NCBI GenBank assembly: GCA_048772705.1
Contig: JBLWGC010000173.1
Span: 124,001-188,000, forward strand
Length of the DNA: 64,000 nt
Direction: 5' to 3'
From: Leidyana gryllorum EB-2025a
Taxonomy: Eukaryota; Apicomplexa
Within the stretch, counting starts at the first letter, position 1, and each line of letters opens with the position of its first letter. The position numbers and the translations under genes are program-made. Of the stretch, positions 11,443-22,450 are shown in pieces. The notes beneath the pieces were generated by a model. That model ran no database searches and was not told where the DNA came from. It was given only the letters and a program-made list of their open reading frames with translations.

Positions 11443-14417
11443 ATGGAGGACGAGTTGGGGCCATGGCGCCCACGCCTGGAGAAGTACCGTGACCAATTGG
11501 ACCAGATAGACTTCACTGAAGTCGCAGCTCAAGTCGGCGTCAAAGTCAGCCAAGAATGGCAAATGAAGTCGTTCACATCCATATTGTCTACACTTCAATC
11601 CGGTAAGCACGACACCACACACGTGTGAGCCTGCTAATCCGCGCGTCTGATGAACGCTCGTTAACCTGCCTACACCTTCGTTTATCTAACAAGGGACCCC
11701 CCACACCATGACGACCCTGCCAGTGTCTTATTCATCGCTTTGTCCTGCAGAGGAGGAAAAGGCCAGCCCGCTCGTGGCCGCTGAGCTTCCTGTCGAGAAA
11801 GTGTTCGCTGACCACGACGAGATTCCACCACCTCCGGAAGGCCCTCTGGACCCTGTTGCGTTGGAAAAGGCAGCCACATATCTCAGAGGTACTGGAGTTC
11901 AGCTGGGGGAGGCTTTGACGGGTATTCGTTCTGGGGATGGTCTATTGCTCACGGCTGCTGATCCGGCCGTGGCCTTTGCGCCTGTAGGTTTGTGTCATCC
12001 GCACCTTCCACCCGACACAACGACGGCAGAACCGGAAGCTCTGCGACCCGAATACTTAGCAGTGCTCCGTTCAGCCGCCCGTGATTTACGGGAGCCTCCG
12101 GCCTCACTGGTACGAGGCATCACCTTTGACCCTACCGGACCGGCGTGGCGGAACGGGCGGCGCAGCTTCTTCTGTGCAGACCTAACTCTGTTCACATTGG
12201 CTGAGACGCACACACGTGCCGCAGCTGATAGTGTGTGGTGGTCAATGACCCCCCTCCACACACTCAGTGCCCAAATATATACTCCCCAAGAAAACAAAGC
12301 CGACTCCACCATGCATGCACCAATGAAAGGTCCCCTAGAGCGCCTTCTTGCTGCTGCAAGACGACCACGGTTAGAATCACGTCCCTACGCGCACGCCGTA
12401 GTCTTCGCCGACCTACCTGATGTTCTTCTCACATCGGCTGGTCTCTCACGAGTAGGCCGGCCGCGAACTTTGTTGCGTCTGCGCAGCCTGCGCTATCGCG
12501 ATGGGGACCTGGAGTTGAGTCTCAAAAAGGGTCGCTTCCTCTCGAACTCTGACACCTTCACACCTCCGGTCCAAGCGGAACCTTCCTTCCCCTGGCTGCT
12601 GCAACCCCAAGAACGTTCACAGATGCAACTCTTCACGGATTTACTGGTTGCGGACGAGGAGGACGCCGGGTTGCTCAACGGACCCCCCACCAAGCTACAA
12701 CGCCTGGATAATGAATCCTCACGCCGTCCCAGAGCTTCTCGGAGACGAGCCGATAAACCCATTGAAAAGCCTCCAGACCCTCCGGCAACAGACTCCAGGG
12801 CTCGTTCCGGAGCCAAAAGACCATCACGACGACGAAGACCCTCCAATGGGTCTAATCCGAGCACGACACCGTGTGTACGGGATGAGAGAGAGTTTCCTCT
12901 CAACCCCGTATGGGACGCAATACATTCCTGTTGGATTGTCGGTTGGGTTGTGAATGACCAACTCCACCACAAACACTTCTTCTGTGAGGTAAGCATACGA
13001 TCAGCTGCTCAGTGCGCACGACCCGACCTGGATGCCGACATGCAACCAACATCTTGTTCCGCCATCAAACGCGCACACGACACCACTCACTAGTACACCA
13101 TCAACGCATATGCAACCATCGAGCCCTCAGTAGGGTCCATCAGAGTCGTTGACAGTGTGTAATAGGTGGGTTACGGGTTTGGCGGCCAGGCGAAGCAGAG
13201 TTGACGGTGACGACAGGTTTGGGGGCGGTGTGTGTCCAACTACTAGGCATCATGTAACTAATGTTGGTTTGCAGAGTACCGATACCACTGATCAAAGTCG
13301 GAAGAAGGCAGAGGCAGATTTGTTCTGCAGGGTGATGGAAGCCGCTGCTAGTCAATATCGGCGAATGACCGCCCGAGCATACGTACGACAAGTTGAAGGG
13401 CGGCCCACACCGTCGTCACCAACGTACACTCAAGCAACGGCTCCACAACCCTCACCGGCTTCAGTGGCCACGCGAGCGTCTACCACACATGAAGAAGAAT
13501 TATTAGTACCTCCAGTGTCCAGTCACTTGGATCCCGAGCTGGTGAAGGCTCTCGAAGATACCTTGGGAGCTTCACAGACCAGCGGTCCAGTTTTGGCCAA
13601 CGCTTCTGGGAGAGCGGGCAGCAGCAGCACCAAGGATGGTACGCTGGCTGCTGCTGCTGCCACGAAGACGTTCCGTTGTTGCACCTTCCCTACCCTGATG
13701 GAAGCAGTGCAGTACGTTGATGATTTGGAGAAATTGGAGTTGTTGTTGACTGGGCAACGCACCGTATGGCAACATTTCATTGGTTTTGACCTGTCCGCAG
13801 GGCAAGAATTGCCTTTGTTCGCTCAGAAGCCATGGGACCAACGAGTGGCAACCCGATCTGAAGCCTTGACGGAAGGACGGCGGGACGCCAAGGCTTTCAA
13901 CTACGCCGAAAGGGTTGGATTGGTTGCCGAACTCTGTGAGCTGCTTGTCTCCCCCGTTCCACCCCCGGACAAGGACCGGCTGCTCACTACAGTCAGTGCC
14001 GAGAGTCCAGAGGTCTTCGTGAGTCCATCGGCCGATCGGGGCGGGAGCAGCCGGGGAGCTGGCAGCACTACAGCAGCAACCACATCTGGACCGACTGCAC
14101 CGAAGAATGGGAGCGGAAATAAAAGCGGCGGAGGCGGAGGAGGGAACAGTCGGAAACGAAGAGCGCCTGCACCTCCGGCGAAAGATAGTGTGGCTGCAGC
14201 GGCGTTGAAACGGCAAACGGACGCTGCCAATACACCGACAGGGACATCGAATAGTCAACAGATCATACAGAATGTGCTGTCGAATGCGGCTGCCAATGCA
14301 GCCCCTCCGAGTCATCACTCTCCGTTGGATCGTCCACGAGTAGCAGCATTCGCGAGGGCAGCAGAAGGAGCAACAAGAGCCCGCAGACAAAGGCCAGCTG
14401 TCTTTTCACCTGTATGA
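11443..14417 (+). CDS. Large low-complexity protein with a probable ApiAP2 DNA-binding domain
   Basis: Three exons, 11443-11602, 11694-12988 and 13275-14417, join in phase to 865 residues. The second intron is the longest seen here (286 nt). The N-terminal half is mostly Pro/Ala/Leu/Arg-rich. A basic tract precedes residues about 455-510, where NPVWDAIHSCWIVGWVVND continues to HKHFF and, across the intron, to RKKAEADLFCRVMEAA. The spacing W-x6-W-x3-W, then F, then a C-terminal helix is that of the AP2 domain of apicomplexan transcription factors. The rest holds Thr/Ala/Ser-rich linkers and a Gly/Lys patch (KSGGGGGGNSRKRRAP) that could be a nuclear signal. If the AP2 call is right, this is a sequence-specific regulator; otherwise it is an unrecognised nuclear protein. 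Confidence 0.75.
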
Positions 14418-14486
14418 TGATGTAAATAGTCTTTTGCCCAGGAAATATCTACGGGCAGCCCCGGATCCCGTTGGTTGGTTGGCTCA

Positions 14487-16543
14487 ATGATGGCGGAGCC
14501 GGTGGCGACGACCAGTGAGAACGACCTTTCTGCCCTCTGGGAGTTTCACCAACAACGGAATGATATCATTAATCTACTACTACGTACCTACCCACATGAG
14601 CCCACTGACTCTGATTCGACCGATCCTCCCAGATACGTGGTTCCAGCAAAGGTCCGTTAGCGGGCAGTGACCCTTCCTTGGCGGTTGTGTGACTCACTGT
14701 CTGTCTGTATTTAGGCTTTCTGGGAAACCACCACGCGGATTGTGACTGAACTGGGCTCTACAATCCCGCCGTCTCTAGTGAAGGTGGGCTTTTGGTTGGA
14801 ACCGGGGACGACGAGGGTGTAGGTGGCCAATGAACACTTGTGTACTGTGGGGAACACTCCTTCGATTGACGTTTATGGTTTGTGTCAATCAATACAAGGG
14901 ATCCTGGATAAGCTGGTGGAAGTCCGGCTTCCTTCGCTCAAAGTGAAATCAAGGTATTGACCCCCTATCAACAGATTGTCGTTATATTGGTTAAAATAAA
15001 TCTTGGCAGCCCGAAAGTTGACAAGAGGACTCGTGTAAAGTCCGCCCACTCACTGCCATATAAGAGGAGTGAGTCGCTGTTTAGCGATGCTCTGTCATCC
15101 CCCCACCCCACGTGTACGAAGGCATCCGGCTCGGCCACCAATGCTTCTGCCTGATGCAGCTGCCCCGCAATTGTCAGCTGAATATGACCCAACCACTAAA
15201 GTGGCGATGACATTGTTGGATCGAACGATGCAGGTCAGTGCGCGATCGGCGGGCAGGTTTTGGCACCTTCATCGCAGCTGAGGCGTAATTTGGTCAAACG
15301 TGAAGCCTTCGACGCCCTGCGAGCCTACATGTGGTGGGGCCGGGATGTCGAATGGGAGGAAGAGCTCAGAAATCGCCAGAGCGATTGGCTGGAGAAGGCC
15401 AAAGCAAGAGTGAGCCGTTCTCGATCGTACAAGAGCGAAGACTATTGTGACGGTTGATCTTTTCTGTTTCATAGGAGGCGACCCTGGTATACGAATTGGC
15501 ACAGCAGGAAGTGGAGTTAAATGCGGCACGGGACGCTATATCTCATTTAGTCTCCAAAGGAGAAGCAGAGGGGCCCCCATTAACGCCGCGGATAGTCGAA
15601 ACCTCCCAACAAATGTCTCTTCCTTTCTCCAATTGGAAAGCTTTACAGAACGTGAGAGAAGACATTCAATCAAGACGGACTTCTCTAATGTGTGTATATG
15701 TGTGCCTTGCAGAGCCGGGAGGATAATAAGAGTCGCCAATGTATTGTGCGTGCTTGTCAGCAGGCTATGGCCTTGCAGCGATTGGCGATGATTGTCGAGT
15801 TCTATGGGTGGAAACCGAAGAGTCGGCAACTGGCGCGCCGTGGTTTGCATCAGTGGATGAGAAATGTGCAGTCGCCGTCCACGGGCACCACTCAGACGAC
15901 AAAGACGGTGGTGAAAGACCCGCAAACAATATCAATGCAACATGCAGCGATCAGAATGCTGGGACGCGTGGTTCGAAGACTTGAGGTCGACACCATGGCC
16001 ACTGGTTTTGCAGCCATTGCTTCTGCTCAGAAATTAAGCGCCCGCCGACGTCGACAATCGCGGCCCGAGCGAATATCAGTCTGCAGCCGAGTCACAGATT
16101 CCGTCCCGTTGAAGCGTATTCTACACGTGGATGATCCCCGTTCCACCACAGCAAGACCCATGACCCCTCCAATGCTGGCCACCAGCCGAATATATCGGCG
16201 AGCGCCAGATCACCCTGCCGTCGCTCGGTCATTGTCCCCTCCAATACATGTGACAATGCCTGAAGCGCCGTTCCGACTCTCATCAGATGGTAGACGATAT
16301 GACCCAATGTGGTCGGCTCGTCAGACTCCTTGGGGAAATAGTGCGGGCGCCATACCGGTCCACTTGCGGACTGGCACGCCCCCAGCACCATTGACTACGC
16401 GTCGAGTTATTTTGCCAGCTCAACAGTTCCTACCCCCTCTACGAATGCCAGCAGTAACGTTACCCCCCACTACATGGCGCTGGCCAACGTCTGCTCGTGA
16501 AAGTTCGCCTCCACCCAAGTTGCTCGAACGTCGTAGACTTTAA
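14487..16543 (+). CDS. Unknown eight-exon protein
   Basis: Exons 14487-14651, 14715-14783, 14823-14953, 15010-15113, 15160-15233, 15278-15409, 15475-15651 and 15713-16543 keep one open phase for 560 residues. The second intron is only 39 nt. The N-terminal part is helical (LWEFHQQRNDIINLLLRTYP, then IQGILDKLVEVRLPSLK). The middle is a charged helix rich in Trp and Arg (EAFDALRAYMWWGRDVEWEE), followed by QCIVRACQQAMALQRLAMI. The C-terminal 200 residues are Arg/Pro/Ser/Thr-rich and probably disordered. I do not recognise the family. It lies 69 nt downstream of the AP2-like gene on the same strand and converges on the ISP gene. Confidence 0.75.
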
Positions 16544-16728
16544 CTCTATCTGTTTTTGGCCCGAAATCGACCGAATTGTCCTGCTGCGAATCTTCAGTCG
16601 TGCCTGCCGCTATCGCCATTGAAGTGTGTTAGCGCAGCTCGCCGGCACGCTGAGGTGCTAACTAACGTTGATAAGCTCTCTTGGGGGCCTGGCTAACTAG
16701 GGAGGGGCAATTACAACCTTCTCTATCA

Positions 16729-17406
16729 TCACCGCCCTTGGTTCGCCTTGGCCAGTCGCATGAATTCCACGAAGCACATTCGGTCCTCTTGTGTCTCCAG
16801 ACAAATGGGTATACAGGTGTTGCTCACCAGTTGGAGCGCCACGCACCTGATGGGCGGTCGTTTTGAGTCACAGCTTGAACACATCAACTCACTTGACATC
16901 ATCAACAATATTGGCGCGAGTTCCAACTCGACCCAACTCCTTACGCCCATGTATCACCGTTACCAATTCGTCCAGTGCGATTCGCCGAATGTGTGTCTGA
17001 GTCACCACACGAGTCAAGTGGCCGTTCAAGTGTGTTTCTTACATGGGAATTGAGCTCGCACGTCATTTGCAGCGTCTGGTCACCAGCTAACCATTTCAGC
17101 TTGCATGGTATTCTTTTTCCGTCCTGAGCAGATGTGTGTCCACACGGTCACCTGACAAGTCCACCTACCGCTAGTACCACAATCATGTCGATAGACTTCT
17201 CCAGCTTCTCACGGAACGGTCCAATGTCCGGCCGCTGGGCCACACTCTGACCGCAAAGGCCGATAGAGGGCACGTAGTATTGGGTGTAAGCTTACCGCTG
17301 GCTCGCTGGGTGAAGGCGCCTGGGCTGGTGAATCATCTGCTCTCTGAACTGTTTCCTTCGTTTCATTGGCGGGTTTGACAGAGCAGCAGGAGATCGTGGT
17401 TCCCAT
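16729..17406 (-). CDS. ISP: IMC sub-compartment protein (ISP) homologue
   Basis: Alveolate protein bound to the inner membrane complex under the plasma membrane. Five exons, 17406-17296, 17246-17169, 17123-17043, 16996-16893 and 16846-16729, give 163 residues, the usual ISP size. The N-terminus MGTTISCCSVKPA has Gly2 for myristoylation and Cys7/Cys8 for palmitoylation, as in Toxoplasma ISPs. The PH-like fold is recognisable through DGKRIPCKLKWLAGDQ, HIRRIALDELVTVIHGRKE, RANIVDDVKCVALQL, SNTCIPICLETQ and the last helix CFVEFMRLAK. All four introns fall between or inside these blocks in phase. It is head to head with the oocyst-wall-type gene, the ATGs being 45 nt apart. This gene is the strongest single clue to the organism. 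Confidence 0.9.
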
Positions 17407-17451
17407 CTTGACCTCGTTTGTTTTTTTCCTTGACAACCTTGAGGTGCTTAC
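17407..17451. promoter_or_regulatory. 45-nt divergent region between ISP and oocyst-wall-type genes
   Basis: This short T-rich stretch is the whole space between the two start codons. Any core promoter for both genes must lie in it or inside coding sequence. Confidence 0.4.
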
Positions 17452-20319
17452 ATGTACTCACTCTTGCTGTCATATGTATTCTGTGCTGGTGGCAGAGGCG
17501 TTGCAGCCGCAAGAACACAGGCTCACCTTCCTCTGGCACATGGCCTGCCTGTAGCGCCCAATTCTCCACAGAGCGCTGTCTTCAAAGGGGATGCGCCGGT
17601 GGTGTATGCCTTCCCTGTTGACCTGGGGGGCTCACGTCAGGAAGTGATTTCTGCGGCTACCCATCACTCTAACGCCTACCCTCAGCCCTTCCGGGAGTGG
17701 GATGTGAATCACATCCAGGGGCCCAGTGTTTTGGACTGTCCAGACGGCTTCGTCCTCACCTCGGACAACACTTGTGTGTTCGTGGAGTTCCGTAAACCCG
17801 AGGAAAGCTGTCCGTATGGCAGTTTCCGTGAGAAGGGCGGCACTGCCTGCGTTCAAGTCGATTCTGTACCGCCAGACCGCACCTGTCCAGCTGGCTTTGA
17901 GTACTTTATGCGTGGTTGCATCCGTCGTACCCAGATCCCCCCCATGTTGACCTGTCCAACAGGCTATCAGCAGCTGGATAATATGTGTTACAGCGTCTCT
18001 ACAGTCCCTCCACATCGTCGCTGCCCCGGTACCTCCTTATTGGTAGAAGATGGAGGCCAGATTCCGGTATGCCGAAAAGAAATCTTGGCTCCGGTATCCT
18101 ATCGCTGCCCCGAACAATTCATGATCGAAACGAACCCATTGACAGCAACTTCCACGAGTTATGTAACCCATCTGGATGCCACGACGCTTGCCGACGGCAG
18201 ACCAAAATGCGTCGCCGAGGCCGAAGTGGAACTACAACATGTCTGTGCTACTGGATTCAATCTCATGTCGGCGGAAGACTATGTGGGGGTCCCAGACTCT
18301 GATGCTCTGCAGTTGAGTCGCCTGGGAACCCGAGGGCTCTTCTGTGCCAAAGCAGCCGAGTATGAGGGTGTCTTGACTTGCCCCCCCGGCCACGAACTCG
18401 TATGGACAGCTACTGACGAGCTGGCAGCCGCCACAGATCCCTACCGAGGAGCCCGGTGCCGACCCACGCTGGCATTCCGAACTATGAAATTGCCGCCTCT
18501 TCGACTGGAGACAGCCCCATCAAATCGCATCAGTGAAGCCACTGCAAATGAGCTTCGGGTACTCAAAGATGGTGGAGTGTGGACGGTTTTCAGTGAAGGC
18601 GAGCCAACTGGTCGTGCCCGGGTGAACGACACGCCAGTCGCCGTGCCGCTAACTCTCTCTGTATCGACCCCGAGCCTCCGTTCCGCTCGCTCTCATGACA
18701 CAGCCACTGTTCGACGAACTTCGGTCCCACAAAGAATCCTCTCTGCCCGTAAACTGGAGGATGGATTCGCCCCCTCCATCAACTTTGCTCGACCCAGTTG
18801 CCGGATCGCTGACGTTCAAACTCTCACATGGAAAGAGGTACCGCTCTTCCCATCGCCTTACGCTCCGCCATCGCCATTCGCGGACTCTCCATTCAACAAC
18901 GTCATGTCGGAGCTCCAGAAAGCTACAGATCAATTCGTTATCAGCATTCAAGGTCCAAAGCAGTATCGACCGGTGTGCCGCGAAGTCCAAGACATGATGC
19001 CGGACTATGTCTGTCCTGTGGGTTCCGTTTTCAGCTGTGAACCAGGCGCTGCTGAACTTGTTGTTGAGAACGCTGAAGCCAGCCAAGAGGAGGATGCACC
19101 GGAGGAGGACGGCTCAGCTCCGTCGGTGGATGAAAACACTAAGGAGGCCGGGGATCAGGACGACGAGGCGGATGAAGACGAGATCGAGGTGAAGGTCAAA
19201 GTCAAGACATCTGCACCCAGCAAGAAGAAATCGTCGAGTTCGTCTCGTGCACCCAAGAGGGCTTTGAGTCGGGCGTCTAAGATGGCCAGTAAGGGCCATA
19301 TTGTTCAGACTCCGGCCTCGCCGCCCGTTGCCATCCCGGTGGCCCCACAGCAGCCACCTCAAGCCTTCTTCCCGGCACCTGCCTCACCCTTCGGAGATAT
19401 GCGCACTCTCACACCTTCGCTGGGATCTGCCGACATTAAAGCTTGCTTTGAAAAGCCTGACTACCATCCCACTTGCTCCCGCTCCAAACGTATCGTCGAA
19501 GCAGAGGCTTACTGTGACAGTCCTGACCAACAACTTGCTGTACACTTAGTGGAACAAGGTGACTCAGTGACCAAAGTTGCTGCTTGCAAGCAAGTGGTTG
19601 ATGAGGAACCATACCTCGAATGTCCCTTCGGAGTGGGCAATGTTGCTGACCACAATGGGCGATGTGACGTCCTGCTAGCAGCCCCCCTATCGGCGGTCTG
19701 TCCCGAGGGATATACAAAGGGAAGTCACGAGAAGTCGGCCGTGTCATCTTTACTGGGGGACCCAAAGAAACTATTCAGCAAGAAGAGTCCCTTCCCAGGA
19801 ATGCCTGAAGTCGATACCGGCGGCATCTGTGAGCTCATCGAGTATGCCGACTATCAGATCACTTGCCCGCATGGATATCGTCGTGAGAGGGCCAAGAACA
19901 CAGCGATGGCTTGCGTAGCTGAAAAGCTGCTTCCACCCAGCATTCTGTGCCCGCCGGTAAGATGTCGCTGCTGCAAACGTGTGTGCTAAATGGATTGCGC
20001 TTCGTAGGGATATATGCCGGTAGACGGCTTGGGTCCGGATGAAATGCGACTGGACAACCAGAAGGCCTGTATGAAACAGGTGGTGGTCGCCCCAACTGTG
20101 ATATCCTTCCCAGATGAAAGGGCACCACCCAGCAACGCCGTTACAGGAGGAGGGTCTGCCACGGCCTGCGTGTTGACGAAGGATAAGCGTCTGAGTTGTG
20201 GCGTGGAGCGCAAGTATCATGGAATGATTGACTACGACAAGCAGCGGGCTTTCGGTGACTCCTTCAAAGCCAAGATGGACAAGAAGACCCGCCAGCATAC
20301 GGACAAGCACAGTAATTAA
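17452..20319 (+). CDS. Oocyst wall protein (COWP)-like secreted Cys-rich protein
   Basis: Two exons, 17452-19956 and 20008-20319, encode 938 residues. The start MYSLLLSYVFCAGG is a short signal peptide. From about residue 95 on there are repeated modules of the form CP-x-G(F/Y/S)-x(6-20)-C-x(8-15)-P-x(3-4)-CP, for example LTCPTGYQQLDNMC and RTCPAGFEYFMRGC, as in Cryptosporidium COWPs and their coccidian and chromerid relatives, where disulfide-linked repeats build the oocyst wall. A block of about 12 modules is interrupted near residues 525-660 by an acidic stretch and then a Lys/Ser/Pro-rich stretch (KKKSSSSSRAPKRALSR) before the modules resume and cross the intron (CPP, GYMPVDG). A Tyr-containing C-terminal region (ERKYHGMIDYDKQRAF) could suit cross-linking, which is inference. 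A cyst or oocyst stage is implied. Confidence 0.85.
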
Positions 20320-20485
20320 TGATTGTTCCTACTAGCTAGTTAGAAAGAACTTGTACCCATCGTTCCCAAATCAAGAACCACATTGTTTTTTGATTAATCA
20401 GAAAAGAGTATCAATCACGAAATCTCTTTGGTACGAACAGCAAAGGACGTCAGTAGCAATAATTATTTAATACTCGCAGATCACA

Positions 20486-22225
20486 ATGGATCCCAGCCAA
20501 ATTCTGTGCGACTATTGTGATGCCCTGCGCGAGCGGCGTGAGACTCCTATGACCCGCTGTGCGCATTTATCTGTCACCTCCACCACCTCTGGAGCTCCAT
20601 CTGTCACGGGATGGGATATACAGCCTGCTAGCGGACACGAGCTGAGAGACTTCTTGCGGGCCTCCCGCCCCCTACATAAATCTCGCACTGAGACTCAACT
20701 GCAATTCGAATCTCTGCCAGAGGAGTACGGAGATGACGCAAACTTGGATTACGTTGCGGAAGACGAACTTGGGGAGGACGAGGAGTACGATTATCAGCTG
20801 GAGGAGCGGGAGCTCGATGCGCATGATTTTGGTGAAGAGGCTCCTGAGTGGGAAGGTGCTGATAACGATGCTGAGGAGGACGAGGGAGAGGAGGACGAGG
20901 AGCACATCTCTGAAGCCTCCACTTCATTTCCTTCGGAGGAAGAACCCCGACATCAGGACATCCCGGGTACAGGTATTTTGACAGACGGAGCTTTGGACGC
21001 AGAGTACGACTACGAGCGTGTCGACTCTTACGTTCAGCTGATGAAAGAGGTCAGAGACCGAAGAGTGTCCACGTCCTCCGATCATACTGAGGAGAAGAAG
21101 CCCCAGTTAGCACGTCAGCCAGTACAGCACTCTCGATCGATTTGGGGTTGCTCGAGCTGCTTGGATGAGACTTGTGCTGAGATTCGGCTCGATACAGAGG
21201 GAGGGGATATGACAATCCGTCGTAGCAATGCCCTCGATCAGAGACGTTTGGCGGCTCTGATGCGAGAAGTAGAAGCCGAGGAGGGTATCAATCTGGCCAC
21301 CATGAATGACATTCGTCGCAGCAATGCTCTTGACCAAGGGGGTATCAACGCATTGTTGCAGGACGGGGCTGAAAGGGAATCAAGTATCACCTACGAAGCG
21401 GCTGCACCTGTGACCCGCAGCAATGCTCGCACTCAACGAGAGATTGTTTCTCTTTTGGACACCATTGGACCCGAGGGAGCTCGTCCAGTCCGTCCAGTCC
21501 ATCGTAGCAACGCTATTCAACAGAGGGAGATTGTTTCATTGCTCGAGGAATCTAGCACGGCTCATGCGAGCACAAAAGCAGTGGACTCGCGTGAAGCAGG
21601 AGACGACGACGCAACTCACGTCGATGCTGCCGAAAGCGCAACATACCGAATCTTAGTGAACGACAGAGACCAGGGATTCGGCTCAGTTCCCATGAACAGA
21701 CGACCGTACCGTAGCAACGCACTGACACAGCAGCAGATTGCCACCATTTTGGGCGAAATGAACGAAAGTCCGAACATGGGACGTCTGGACCGCAGCAATG
21801 CGTTGACGCAGGACGAAATCGCAGCAATTTTAGGGAGAATGGGGAACAATGAGGCGTACAGTCGCTCTCGTGATGTCGAGAAGAGGTCGGGTCGACTGCA
21901 GGTCGGGACAGTTCCGGAACGCAGGGCAGAATATCCGTCAACAAGGGATGTCTTCGGTGGGAACAGAGATGAAGAAGATGCTCTTCGTCGTTGGGAGGCC
22001 GTGGAAGCAATTGATTTGTTGGCCTCGAACCACAGCACTGACGATCAATGTGCTCTCACGGAAGTCGGAGATATGCAACAAGCCGACCAAAATCCGTACC
22101 CCTTGTACCGACAAAATGCAATGAAAGAGTCGGAACTGGAGGAGTTCGTTCGTGAATGGAGCCGAGTGGACGAGTCTAAGCCTCATATCCATTATCACAA
22201 GATCACCTCGAAATATGTCGCATAG
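20486..22225 (+). CDS. Unknown acidic protein with tandem RSNA-type helical motifs
   Basis: Single exon, 579 residues, ATG at 20486. The first 200 residues are strongly acidic (Glu/Asp tracts such as EEDEGEEDEEH). A CxxC-like SCLDETC follows, and then six copies of a 14-17-residue motif with consensus R-S-N-A-x-x-Q-x-x-I-x-x-[IL]-L: at RSNALDQRRLAALMRE, RSNALDQGGINALLQ, RSNARTQREIVSLL, RSNAIQQREIVSLL, RSNALTQQQIATIL and RSNALTQDEIAAIL. A seventh, degenerate copy near the C-terminus reads YPLYRQNAMKESELEEFV. The motifs are spaced irregularly, 25-80 residues apart, by disordered linkers, which suggests repeated binding sites for one partner. I know no named family. The degenerate motif recurs in the next gene. 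Confidence 0.8.
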   Translation: MDPSQILCDYCDALRERRETPMTRCAHLSVTSTTSGAPSVTGWDIQPASGHELRDFLRASRPLHKSRTETQLQFESLPEEYGDDANLDYVAEDELGEDEEYDYQLEERELDAHDFGEEAPEWEGADNDAEEDEGEEDEEHISEASTSFPSEEEPRHQDIPGTGILTDGALDAEYDYERVDSYVQLMKEVRDRRVSTSSDHTEEKKPQLARQPVQHSRSIWGCSSCLDETCAEIRLDTEGGDMTIRRSNALDQRRLAALMREVEAEEGINLATMNDIRRSNALDQGGINALLQDGAERESSITYEAAAPVTRSNARTQREIVSLLDTIGPEGARPVRPVHRSNAIQQREIVSLLEESSTAHASTKAVDSREAGDDDATHVDAAESATYRILVNDRDQGFGSVPMNRRPYRSNALTQQQIATILGEMNESPNMGRLDRSNALTQDEIAAILGRMGNNEAYSRSRDVEKRSGRLQVGTVPERRAEYPSTRDVFGGNRDEEDALRRWEAVEAIDLLASNHSTDDQCALTEVGDMQQADQNPYPLYRQNAMKESELEEFVREWSRVDESKPHIHYHKITSKYVA

Positions 22226-22450
22226 GATTTAGTGACAGCGAGTAGAATGGAAGGCGCACACGTGTGTGCGCTTATTTATAGACTATAACGTATGCTTGCC
22301 TTCGAGAACATATGATATAAACATCCTAGAATCGTGTAATATGATTATCGCGAGCTGAATCTGCCCACATTGGGCTTGAGACTTCAGATCGATTCTGCAG
22401 ATGAGTGATCGCTTGGCAATTGCTGATGAAGAAGTAGCAACAAAAATATT

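Noticed and set aside
21217-22160. Bacterial origin for the RSNA-repeat gene because of FliM likeness
   Set aside because: Only a ten-residue peptide is similar. The rest is acidic and disordered, and a paralogue lies next to it, so convergence is the better reading.
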